Source: Physocladia obscura (taxonomy: Eukaryota > Chytridiomycota > Chytridiomycetes > Chytridiales > Chytriomycetaceae). From it: DNA of 15,021 bases. The translations under genes were made by a program, and so were the position numbers. How positions within the stretch are numbered: position 1 is the first letter of the stretch; each line of letters begins with the position of its first letter. Under the pieces are notes generated by a model. That model saw only the letters and a program-made list of their open reading frames with translations, had not been told where the DNA came from and did not search any database. The stretch is taken from NCBI GenBank assembly GCA_027596945.1, contig JADGJH010000717.1, positions 1-15,021 of the forward strand, read 5' to 3'. Shown here piece after piece: positions 1 through 8,803 of this stretch.

Positions 1-74
1 GGCCGAGCGGTTAAGGCGATAGACTAGAAATCTATTTCCCTCTGGGAGCGCAGGTTCAAATCCTGCCGTTGTCG
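1..74 (+). tRNA. tRNA-Ser (anticodon AGA), 5' end cut off by the window edge
   Basis: Decodes UCU-type serine codons in the cytosol. The visible part starts at about tRNA position 9. The D-arm is followed by an anticodon stem ATAGA/TCTAT at 19-23 and 31-35, with loop CTAGAAA and anticodon AGA at 26-28. A long variable arm with CCC/GGG pairing at 38-46 is typical of class II tRNA-Ser. The T-arm is GCAGG-TTCAAAT-CCTGC. The 3' acceptor strand is 67-73 with discriminator G74. No CCA is encoded, as in eukaryotic nuclear tRNAs, and a T-rich stretch after position 74 suits RNA polymerase III termination. No intron is seen. About 8 nt of the 5' acceptor side lie outside the window. Confidence 0.92.
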
Positions 75-188
75 TTTATTTTCAGCCTTGTCCTTTATTT
101 TTCATCACGGATTGATGAGCGCAAAATGCCAATGTGTAATGTTAAATCAAAAATTGCATCAAAAGTGAGGTGATTGGAGTCAATTCAT
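75..188. promoter_or_regulatory. 3' flank shared by tRNA-Ser and RMD5, with poly(A) signals
   Basis: This is the converging space between the + strand tRNA and the - strand RMD5 gene. On the - strand, AATAAA hexamers lie at 94-99 and 75-80, roughly 90 and 110 nt past the RMD5 stop, and either could direct RMD5 polyadenylation. On the + strand the T-rich run just after the tRNA suits RNA polymerase III termination. No gene was seen here. Confidence 0.5.
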
Positions 189-1617
189 TTAAAAATAAAC
201 CATAATTGCCTGTTCCCCCTTTCCTTCTGAAGGACAATATGGACACTTGAATTTTGTGACCAAACCTCCTTTTCCCAGCCGAAGCAAGCTTTCTTTGCAA
301 ACAACATGCCCACAGACCATCATCTAAACAAAAAATATTTGAACAAACCAGGAAGAAAAAAAAAAGTGTTACCATTGGAGGATTTTCCTTTGTCCCCAAC
401 TCTTTTGAAACAGGACAAGCAAAGATTGAATGAAATCGCTGCCTGTCCAACAAAGGAATCTCAACAGGAAGTTCGCCATGGGTTGACCATTCGAGGCCAG
501 ATTGGTCCTTTAAAATCGATGACATTTTGATAATTGTTGGTAGTGCATTTACACCAACAGAGACACAAGTTTGAAGCGGCGACTCTGGCGGGAGGTGCAA
601 CAGCAGGCAAAAGTCTCGTGTGAATATATGTGCAAGATCTGACCAGGCGTCGTGGGAATAGAGGGCTTTGTAGGGCGACTGAGCAATATTGTTCGAGTAA
701 GCAAAACAGCACATGAGCTTCTGAATATCTTTAAGGTGGGCGATTTTAAAGGGAGCAAATGCGGTCTGGGCGTAGGCGAGAGCGGCGGCGCGATTAGGGG
801 CGTTATTGTTGTTGTTGTTGCTGTTATGATTGTCACTGTTGCCATTGTTGTTGGGTGTTGATGGTGAGCCAAATAGAAGTTTGAGAAAGGCCAGGCGCGC
901 AACTGCAAAAGCGAGCGGCGAGTCAACGGCGGCTAAAGCGACGGCATTGCGTGCGACCCATGCCTCGGCCGGGGCTACGTCGAAGGCGCGAAGACCGGCC
1001 AAAACCGCGTACATTTCAGCAAACTGGCCCTGCTGGCCCTCGATGCCGGAGCCACTGTCCGAATCCGCACTCCAATCCCGTTCCCGATCCCGATCTCGGT
1101 CCGCCTTTGCACCCTCGGCGGCAAACGTGCGGGCAAGACCAAAGCGGCCCTATAGTTACGCTAAAGTTAACGAACAGTACGCATTGGATGAGTACACGGG
1201 CGCGAAGCGCTTACTTACTTCGCGCACAAGGTGCTGGATAACGGCCGTGTGTAGCGTGCGGCGTGCGTCGGGATGGTCCAGCACACGCGGATTCCACATG
1301 TCATCAATATCGGCGGCACTCTTCAGTTTCTTGTCCTTGTCGAGCGCCTTTGCGTATTTGGCCACGGCGCCGTGCAGATCTTTTGTAGCCGCCATTGCTT
1401 TTGCCTGTGCGTGTCCCAGACCCTCCGCCAACCGGGACACCTTCTCCTTCGCTACTACCACCAACTCATCCTCCGTACTATCGTCGAGTCCAATCAATGC
1501 TGCGCGCGCCTCCTGAAGTTGTTGCAGTACCAAGTCTATTTGTTCCAACGTCACACCCGTTGATCGTGTTTGTTTCTCCTGCACCTGCGCTTTATCATAC
1601 TCGTTCAATAGTTCCAT
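189..1617 (-). CDS. RMD5: RMD5/RMND5-like subunit of the GID (CTLH) E3 ubiquitin ligase
   Basis: RING-type subunit of the GID/CTLH complex, which in yeast marks gluconeogenic enzymes for degradation. Three exons on the - strand: 1617-1219, 1149-373 and 323-189. The introns are 69 and 49 nt, both phase 0, giving 436 residues against about 390 for human RMND5A. N-terminal helices are followed by a LisH-like start (HLVREGRFGLARTF) and a CTLH-like region (about 165-210). Next come the family blocks QKLMCCFAYSNNI and DLAHIFTRDFCLLLHL, then the C-terminal RING-like fold: FACPVSKE at 376-383, NPPMMMVCGHVVCKES, and KCPYCPSE at 418-425. Candidate metal ligands are C378, C396, H398, C401, C419 and C422. 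Family-atypical insertions are an Arg-Asp run after the LisH and an Asn-rich loop. The ATG at 1617 is preferred on family length; an in-frame ATG at 1665 would add 16 residues. Homology is clear; function in this organism is inferred. Confidence 0.93.
803..853 (-). repeat. Asn-rich low-complexity insert in RMD5 (AAC/AAT codon run)
   Basis: The - strand codes for an Asn-dominated stretch (NNNGNSDNHNSNNNNNN) between two conserved helical parts of the RMD5 homologue. It appears on the + strand as GTT/ATT triplet repeats. Relatives such as human RMND5A lack it. It is probably a disordered loop that arose by triplet expansion. Confidence 0.7.
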
Positions 1618-1627
1618 ACTGGTTGTT

Positions 1628-1633
1628 TTTATT
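1628..1633 (-). promoter_or_regulatory. Candidate poly(A) signal (AATAAA) of the capping-enzyme gene
   Basis: A - strand AATAAA lies in the 49-nt space between the capping-enzyme stop (1667-1669) and the preferred RMD5 start (1617). Cleavage usually follows 10-30 nt downstream, which would fall inside the RMD5 coding region. The match is exact, but usage is inferred. Confidence 0.45.
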
Positions 1634-1666
1634 GACAATTCTTTTCTTTCCCTTTCTTTTTGCATA

Positions 1667-3354
1667 TCAGTGTAAGTATTGTTGTTGCATTTCGCGCTCC
1701 TTCCAATGGTCTCGAACAGCAGACTCATGCGCAATTAGCTCACTTTGATTCACATTGTCCCTTATAGAGTCCATAATTTTGTGATACACAGTCTCATGGT
1801 TCGCCATGTCCTTATCGTCACGATATCGGCTGAATTTCCACTTTCCTGGCCAGTCCGGATCATATTTACATTCGATGATTCTTCCAGTTGGCGGCATCGC
1901 TATCCACCTTGAATTAAAATAATAATAATAAGATAAAAATAAAAATCGAATGGAGGTAAATACAAAATATTTATAATAAAAAAAAACTAAAAAAAAACTC
2001 AACTCTTGATACATATCCTCGGCCAACGTAAATTCGTCAAAACGCACATGCCCTCCATTACCTGCATTACTTCCACGGTTCAACATTATATAAAAACGCC
2101 CATCAATATCTGGCCCATCAACTTTGAAATCAACAGTGTTTTCTTCACTCGGCTTCCATTTCAACATTTTATTGCACGTCCCTATCGAATACGGTGCCAC
2201 ACTTGACGTGAAAATCACACCGTCGTTTTTGTGTTTCAAATTTGGAATTTGATCAAACACGCGCGATACGTGGTATGCGAGTTCCAATGGCTTCACGTCC
2301 AATCTGTCAATTTCTTTTTAAATGTGGGAATGGAATAAACACAGAAGATGCATGTGGGAAGATGGAGGAGCAATAATTTAACAAAATACTTGAAAGGCAA
2401 TTTCCTTGCATAGCTTGAACTCTCGCGGTATAGTTGTTTGTATGGCTTGAGCACAAACTCGTTGAGACGGCCAAGTCGCTTCGTGTACGGTTTTTCAATA
2501 AGTCGTTCGCCTTGAAGTATCACGCAGTCGAAAAGAAGGAACCATAGTTTGCGCTTTAAAAATTAATAAATTTAATAAAGTACAGAAACATTTTCATAAT
2601 AGAGATAGAGAAGATATATATATGTTGTGTGTGCGTGTGTGCGTGCGTATATAAGAATGCGCGCAAATAATACAGTAGTATCGGCAAATCAAAAAAGCTT
2701 CGTGTATTTTTTTTTTAAGATGAGGGCGACCAACTAAACTTGTCCTTTTTCAATATCCAACACCAATTCGCCGTCCAGCACTGTATCAACTTGCCATGAG
2801 TTAATATCATCTGGTTGCGGAAGGCTAAAATCAAGAAAGTAATAAGCGTTTTTGCGGTCAATCTGGGGAGAGGGGACATTAAACACATTCCGCCATACAT
2901 AAAATCCAAAATAACATACTAAAAACGTTTCGTTTCGATGTGTTTTTGGATTTTTGTGGGTAAGCATTAAGCACCGAATTCCGTCTGCTTTTTCACTGAC
3001 AAAATAGTTTTCCGACTCCAGCTCTTCAAGATGCGACTTGTTGAATGAGATTGGCTGTGCGCCCGGAAACCGCGGCTCTCTGAAAATCAAACGATCAAAA
3101 TTTGCAGTTTGAGCGATATTGTGTGGCATTTTATTAAGAATGTGTCAGGAGATACGATTGAAGGGTTAATGGAAGTTGTCAAAAAGAAAGAAAAAGAAAA
3201 AAAAAAGGAGAACGAACAAACCAACTAACCGGTGCCCAGAAACATCAAGGCCGAACAAACTACTGGTGTGGCGCTGCAGTTCTGATAGATATGGGTTCTG
3301 CACGAGCTGCCCAGGAATGGTTGGTAGCAGCGATTCGGATGTGCCATTGCTCAT
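1667..3354 (-). CDS. CEG1: mRNA capping enzyme, guanylyltransferase subunit (stand-alone, fungal type)
   Basis: Transfers GMP from GTP through a lysine-GMP intermediate to the 5' diphosphate end of nascent nuclear mRNA. Six exons on the - strand: 3354-3230, 3079-2920, 2862-2740, 2553-2390, 2303-2004 and 1907-1667. Introns are 150, 57, 186, 86 and 96 nt, giving 370 residues (fungal relatives are about 400-460). Nucleotidyltransferase motifs occur in order: motif I EKADGIR with catalytic Lys72; DGELVLD (125-131); LLFDCVI (142-148); motif IV NDGVIF (217-222); motif V LKWKP plus TVDF (about 238-250); and motif VI around RYRDDKDMANH. RFPGAQPISF before motif I is typical of fungal enzymes. There is no N-terminal phosphatase domain, so a separate RNA triphosphatase is expected. 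The last donor (GTTGAG, 2003) is weak, but it is the only one tested that keeps the frame into the conserved C-terminus. Confidence 0.93.
2614..2652. repeat. TA/TG microsatellite inside a capping-enzyme intron
   Basis: An alternating pyrimidine-purine stretch (TATATATA followed by TGTGTG/CGTG units) lies in the 186-nt third intron of the capping-enzyme gene, the longest intron of that gene. It is simple sequence, with no sign of a coding role. Confidence 0.7.
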
Positions 3355-5216
3355 TTTATTAATGAAAGAAATTCATGGGAAAAAATGTTAAAAAAAAGAT
3401 CAAACAAAAAAAGGCGAGATAATAAATGCAATTAAATATTGAATAAAATTGTATAGCTTATCTATGTTGTCAAAAAGATCAAACAAATGCTTGAGGTTTG
3501 TTTCCAAATGGTATGGATAGATGCCGCATAATATCTTTAATAAAATTAAAAACTGAAAATAAAAAAACTGAAAAAATAAAAAGGATTCAACCAGTCCATA
3601 GATACAATTAATGTATTTGATTGTTTGAAGGCAAATGTGGAATACGTGTATTCTTACTGAAACACTTAAATCAGTGGCCATTCATATTTGCATTTCTTGT
3701 GGAACAAAAAAACTCGGTTTCTGAATCTATTAATATAATTCTATCAATAAAATAAAAATAAAACACACTGCTTGAAGTGGCAGACAATAAAAGAAATTTA
3801 CGCCTTGCTTGCAATCAGCAATAGACATGGAAGATATTTGATATTTTTTCATCCAACAATGTTTCTTAGAGCAGCTTTTTCCACTGGTTTCTGCAAAGAC
3901 TAATATGAAAATAAAAGGAACAAGAAAAAAATAATATCACTACATGCAGAACATGTGCTTAGAATAATTCATTGAAAAAACAACTGCATCAATAGGGAAA
4001 GAGCGAATGCTAAGAAATCAGGGCTTGCCAGTGGGATTCCTCTCTAAGTGTAAATTCAACATTACATGAGTATCAGCATAAAACAGCCCTTGTTTTAACA
4101 AATTCAGTAACAATTAGACTAAAAATTACCTAGAGATGAGGATCAATCATTTGATTATTACCAACCATAAATTGCAATATAAGGGCCTCCAAAAGGAAAC
4201 CCTAAAACACTAACATATATTTGTAAAAATATGAATCACACAGCAAAGAACAGGCAAAAAGAGCATCTTTCAAATATGCCCTCAATATTTTAACTACTAC
4301 CTCAACTCTGAAACTATAATTAAAATCTAATTCCAAAAAATTGTGCCTTAATTTTGTTGTACACAGAAAATTAATGATGTGGCAGTAATTTATTCCAGAC
4401 TGTTACAACTTCTCACAAAATTTCAATAGAGTGGTAGCAGCATGAAAAGAGTAAAGATGCAGCAACAACACAAGCATACAATAGCATATTGAAATAAAGG
4501 TGGTAATGTGGCAGCAGCAGCAAGTAATACATAGGCAGCATAAGAATATAGAAATAGCAGCAAGGCAGAGTATTAAAATAGCAATGGTGGGAACACCAAT
4601 GGAGTGAAGATGCAACATTGTTTCAACACAATGAGATAGTTCTGGTTCATGTTGAGTGAGACTTGAGTTCAAGCAGAAATGGAGTTTACAAAAAGAGATT
4701 TATACGCTTTGAGATAGCTCAAAAGAGAGGCACCAAACTTAAGAATGATACTAGGGCTGTTTTGTTGAACTCAGCACTATGTGTGTGCTGAGAATGCGAA
4801 AGCAAGTTATGAGTTTGAGAGTGTACAGTGAGTGATTGGTATTAGTGTAAGTGTGTGCGTATTTGTATGAGTTTTGTTTAGTTGTTTCAGTTAGATGGAG
4901 AAATAGGAAATAAAAATTACTGTGTTGTGAAAAGTTTTATTTTCCAAGAATGGTAAAATGAAAAGAGGTAGCTGAAATCGTTTTTCATTGCTTGGAAATA
5001 GAAAACAAAAAACTATTTTAAGATTTTTTATTTTTATCAGTTGTTTTAAAAATACAAGAAGAGCGAAGAGTTTGAGGTGTCGTTTGGGGAAAAAAGGTCA
5101 GTCATAAGTTCGCAAAATTAAAATGTGACAGAAAGACGCGTTACAGTGATCTAAAAATCCACAGAGCAAGTTTAACAACGTTTTGAATTGCAATCTTTTC
5201 TACAATTAGAGGATTA
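3355..5216. other. Long AT-rich stretch with no recognisable gene
   Basis: About 1.86 kb upstream of the capping-enzyme start holds no ORF with protein-like composition on either strand and no tRNA-like or rRNA-like fold that I could see. It is rich in A and T, with short A-runs and scattered AGCAGCA-type purine-rich clusters around 4430-4570. It is much larger than the other spaces between genes in this window (49 to about 230 nt). The right part (4740-5216) may include the promoter or 5' leader of the putative + strand gene. An unrecognised non-coding RNA or a decayed mobile element cannot be excluded. Confidence 0.6.
4770..4792. repeat. 8-bp perfect inverted repeat (CTCAGCAC / GTGCTGAG, 7-nt loop)
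   Basis: CTCAGCAC at 4770-4777 and GTGCTGAG at 4785-4792 can form a hairpin with loop TATGTGT. It lies alone in AT-rich non-coding DNA. It could be a protein-binding palindrome or chance; nothing nearby fixes its role. Confidence 0.35.
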
Positions 5217-5897
5217 ATGGAATCTTGGCAACAACAGTAAGCAAATTTTTGACTTATGCGATTACCCAATCCTCCAGATCGACATGTGACATCAAGAGTC
5301 CTTTGCTTTGCTGATCGACAAACAGAGTTAAAAGGAGTGCTGTTTTATCGAAAAGTTGACATCTAGATGAGTGGGGTTAATAGTGGATGGGTTTTCTGGG
5401 TTTTCAAGTATTGTTGACAAATTGGCTCTCCATAAATATTTTAATTTAATTTTTTGATACCTGAAATTCAAGGTGGAATGGCAAGTGAGCGTCAGTCCAA
5501 TTGTAGTTGCTTTGCCAACGTCTTCGCCCAGTCGACAACCAGGGATACGCATTTGCGCACCATTATGCCAAGGAGAATGCGACCAGGTTTTCCCCACTGT
5601 TATCCAACAAACTCATTCAAACAAAGGCCGATTCATCGAATCAATTTTTTGACCAGATTTTCAAGAAGAGGAGGTGTGTACTCGGTTGTAAGCGTGTGTG
5701 TGCGTTTGTGTGTGTGTTTGTCTTCTTTTTTTTCCTTTTTGTTTTCTGTTTGTTTTTTTGGCTTAATCCTACACTTTGAGGGGCCGACAAATACTATGGA
5801 AGAGCGTATTCAGGCAATTTTGACACAAGTGGCAATGCTCAGACAAGATATTGCAGGATTTTCAGCAAGAGTTGATGAATTGGTCAATACTCAATAA
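5217..5897 (+). CDS. Putative small spliced gene of unknown product, tail-to-tail with uL15m
   Basis: I do not recognise this gene and its exon model is uncertain. Signals on the + strand are as follows. An ATG at 5217 opens a 20-nt exon ending at a good donor (GTAAGC, 5237). A TAG acceptor at 5506 is followed by a protein-like open stretch from 5507 to about 5673 (contains GYAFAHHYAKENATRF and SNQFFDQIFKK). Several GT donors then follow in 5674-5689, and a T-rich intron-like stretch ends near 5780. The last exon (5781-5897) contains MEERIQAILTQV and ends SARVDELVNTQ, an amphipathic helix with coiled-coil character. I found no fully convincing phase that joins the two best-looking frames; a weak donor at 5678 does so in phase 0. 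An AATAAA overlaps the stop codon (5893-5898), which supports a real 3' end. The uL15m stop lies 30 nt beyond on the other strand. Confidence 0.3.
5688..5730 (+). repeat. GT-rich simple repeat and T-tract, probable intron sequence
   Basis: GTAAGC followed by GTGTGTGTGCG and GTGTGTGTGTTTG runs, then long T-tracts up to about 5760. The composition is that of an intron in the putative + strand gene. It resembles the TG-rich stretch inside a capping-enzyme intron. Confidence 0.55.
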
Positions 5898-5898
5898 A
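5893..5898 (+). promoter_or_regulatory. AATAAA overlapping the stop of the putative + strand gene
   Basis: The hexamer AATAAA overlaps the TAA stop codon at 5895-5897. Its position immediately before the converging uL15m terminus suits a poly(A) signal for the + strand unit. Confidence 0.4.
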
Positions 5899-5927
5899 AG
5901 AAATATTTAAATTTTTTTGTTTATTCA

Positions 5928-6994
5928 TCATTTTCGGGATTTGGACGGACGGAATTTCTTGGCGAATAACTTCGCGCGTTCGAAAACAGCCGGTAATTTC
6001 GGAGCCAAATATCCACGACGTACGGCGTCGAAGTATCTCGCTGGTGGATTTGTATTAAAAAAAGTCAGTGAAAACCAAAGCAAAGAAATGCGGGAGCAAG
6101 TTTCGGATGTACTGGGATGATAACTCACGTTTAACCCTCCTGTTTGTGGGCAAAGAAGGAGTTGGAACCCCTACAAATTTGTCAGGGTTGATGATAGCGC
6201 GCAGAACGTGGCGGTCGTAGTCAAAACACGTGACGGAGCCCCCGGCGGCCTCGACGAGACTGATTGCGCGCTGCGAGGCATGGGATACATGAATAGCGAT
6301 CTTATGGGGAAAGATGGGGAGACGGCCAGTCGCGAGGAGCACCACGTGGTCGAAGACGCCCGACTGCGGCAGGAGGCGCGCGCACACAAGGTCACGTGGC
6401 GTAATGGCGACTCCGAACCCGAGTCGCCCCGTATCGAGTGCGTGCGCCAGTGCATCCAGCCGCACCACGCGCTGCACCGGATGTGCAGCCCCACGCAAAC
6501 CGAGCTTGGGACTACATTCATCGAAAGATAAACAACCAACAAACGCATAATACACAAACGACTCACATTGCACGCAGTATGCCCGCCTGTCCGCCCTCGA
6601 AGCCCGGTGTCGGGCGCGACTTTGCGGCGCGCGCGTGGTAACCTTTATGGCCGCGGCCGCTCGTCTTGCCCTTGCCGCTGCCTAGTCCGCGTCCAACGCG
6701 CTTACGGATTCGCCGTGCGCCGGCGTTATCCGAAACGCTGTATGCACCGACCGACGCCGACGCCAACTCTGCAATGCCTTTCACAATCCGACGCCCCGAA
6801 CCCGGTCCCGCAGTCACATAGCCGCGAGGGTAAATACCATCACTGTCGATACTATTACCAACGCCTTTATAACGATTACTATTGCCTATACAATTGCCCA
6901 CACTCATTACGCCATGACTTATCGCAGGCGCCGCCACTTGCGTCAGTATTCGCATTGCTGTCTGAAGCCTGGATGTCAGCGACAATATCGACAT
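5928..6994 (-). CDS. MRPL15: Mitochondrial large-subunit ribosomal protein uL15m (MRPL15 family)
   Basis: Structural protein of the mitochondrial 54S/39S subunit, imported from the cytosol. Three exons on the - strand: 6994-6567, 6511-6129 and 6040-5928. Introns are 55 nt (phase 2) and 88 nt (phase 1), both with GTGAGT donors; the product has 307 residues. The first 100 or so residues are Ser/Arg-rich with few acids, as in a mitochondrial presequence ([16 protein letters not shown]). The L15 signature follows: [20 protein letters not shown], then [15 protein letters not shown]. The central L15 fold has [40 protein letters not shown] and INPDKF, and the end is [13 protein letters not shown] plus a basic tail. 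The coding sequence is conspicuously GC-rich compared with its flanks. It corresponds to yeast MRPL10. Confidence 0.95.
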
Positions 6995-7223
6995 GATTGA
7001 TTCGAGACAAAAAAAAGAAAACTGAACAGCATCTTCAATAAAAAAAATCTTTTAATTTTCAAACAAAATCAAGCCAAAACCGAAAAAAAAAGAACAGAAA
7101 ACAAACAAAGCAAAAACAACAGCAACAAAGACCAGAAAGACAGAAGAGAGAGAGAGAAAAAAGAGGGAGAGAGAAATGAAAAGAGATATAAAAACAATTT
7201 AGAAACGTTCAAACGCGCGACTA
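6995..7223 (-). promoter_or_regulatory. uL15m upstream region with A- and GA-rich tracts
   Basis: This 229-nt space separates the NST1 stop from the uL15m start, so it must hold the NST1 3' end and the uL15m promoter or leader. On the - strand it is a pyrimidine-rich, nearly continuous T/C stretch. No ORF and no clear AATAAA was seen. Confidence 0.5.
7142..7186. repeat. Polypurine GA tract (GAGAGAGA)
   Basis: The + strand reads as an uninterrupted run of (GA)n and A-rich purine units, broken only by a single T at 7177. It lies about 150-190 nt upstream of the uL15m ATG. Such tracts can exclude nucleosomes or bind GAGA-type factors, but a role here is inference. Confidence 0.6.
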
Positions 7224-8746
7224 TCATGAAGAATACTGCGAAAATGTTGCTGAAAACGGGAATAAAAAATAAAAAATTAATTGCTCAGCCACAGAAGAAA
7301 AAAAATTTACAACAAAAAAACATTCTTACGCTTGAATCCTTGGGTAAAAGATTGACTAGAAGGTTGACCAATAACACCAAAACCATGCTGTTGGGGATGG
7401 TGATGATTATGAAGATGTTGTTGCTGCGAAAACTGAGACCTTCCGCCACCGGGACCCATTTGTGGAAGCCCTAGTACAGATGGAATCGGCGACGATTGAT
7501 TAGGTGGGGACAGCTGATTCAACGATCTTTGTTGAAAGTCATTCAATGTCGGTCTACCAACTGGCGCATCGTCAAACAAGCTTTGGAAACGGAGTTTTTG
7601 CCCTTGAGCAGAAAATCGAGATTTATCCACTTCTAAATATGATGTTTTCCGGCGTTTTGATTGAGTTTTTTGATTTTTTTTAATTTGTGAGCACAGACTG
7701 TGAAGTAAAAAAAGAATTCAAAACCTGGCTCCCCCCAGTCAAACGCAAATTTCAAAGGATCCGAAGAACGCTGTTGCTGCTGCTGAGGATTTAACAACGG
7801 ATTTTGCTGAAAAGGCTGCCCTCCTTGTTGCTGGTGCTGCTGCTGATCGAAACCGAGCCCATCTAAGAATGAGGTTTGCGGCAATGCTCCAAGCCGTGAC
7901 TTGGAACCAAGGTTTCCAAGCAAAGAAGAGGATTGAGGGTCAATAAAATCACTAAAAGCCGCCATGTTTTCGAAGGATGAGGACGCTGTCGTTTTCTTCA
8001 TTCCGCCATTCGTGTTTGACGAATATGATCCAAATCCAGCAAAATGCTCACCAATTGGTGCCAATACAGGGCTACCAGCCGATCCCGAACTAATTCCATC
8101 TACCAAGTTTGGAAGTACGGAAGGTCTTCCAATTGGTGCAGGTCTTAAAGCCGTCTTGGCAGATGATTGGCTTGTCCGTGGAATTTGGACTTGTACAGGA
8201 AATGCAGTTAGACCATCAATATCAGCAGATATGGCTGAAGAAGGAGGTGTTGGAATCAACCCAGCAACAGAAATAGGCAGATTTGGACGAATTTGCTGAG
8301 GTTGTTGCTGTTGGTGCTGCTGCGTCAGAATAGGTTGCTGTTGACCCAAAATTTGTTGGCCAGGACCACCATTGAAACCGTTGTTCCAGCCATAATTTGC
8401 CATTCCATTACTGGTATTAACATTTGACAAATTTGGCGATCCTTCCGCTGTTCCATTAGGCGGCAACACAGCTATTTGCATTGGCGCTATTCCAGGAGGT
8501 GCCGGATGAAATCCCTTTCCATTATTTGGAACCATAAATGCACCCATCTGCTGTTGCTGATTGTTGAAAATCTGCTGTTGGTACTGAGCATGTTGATAGA
8601 GTTGTTGCTGATGCTGCTGCTGTTGAAAGTGGGCCATTCCAACTGAGTCATTCATGTTCATCATTGCAAATTGCTGGCGCATATGACCTGCAGGTGACAT
8701 CATAGAATGCTGCTGTTGAAGATGCCGCTGTTGTAATTGCAGTTGC

Positions 8747-8803
<57 letters not shown>

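Noticed and set aside
830..1516. + strand ORF of 228 codons
   Set aside because: Antisense to RMD5 exons 1 and 2 and crossing the RMD5 intron. The - strand frame has clear family homology, and this one is Ala/Ser/Arg-rich without motifs.
1667..3354. Animal (nematode-like) origin, considered from the short introns and the polyQ protein
   Set aside because: Animal capping enzymes carry a fused N-terminal triphosphatase, which is absent here. The capping enzyme, the NST1 layout and the Csm1/Pcs1 protein all look fungal.
3400..3681. - strand ORF of 93 codons with hydrophobic runs
   Set aside because: AT-rich sequence gives Phe/Ile/Leu by composition alone; no motif, and no promoter or terminator signal seen.
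4403..4672. - strand ORF of 89 codons, Cys/Leu/Ile-rich
   Set aside because: Low-complexity product of AGCAGCA-type sequence in AT-rich DNA; no protein family, and no support from neighbouring signals.
5507..5673. KxDL-domain (BORC/BLOC-1) identity for the upstream exon of the + strand gene
   Set aside because: A loose likeness around RF...QTK...IFKK was noticed, but the Lys-x-Asp-Leu core is missing and spacing is off.
5781..5897. Assignment of the coiled-coil last exon to a DASH-complex or HSBP1-like protein
   Set aside because: The 33-residue helix has only generic heptad character; no diagnostic residues match either family.
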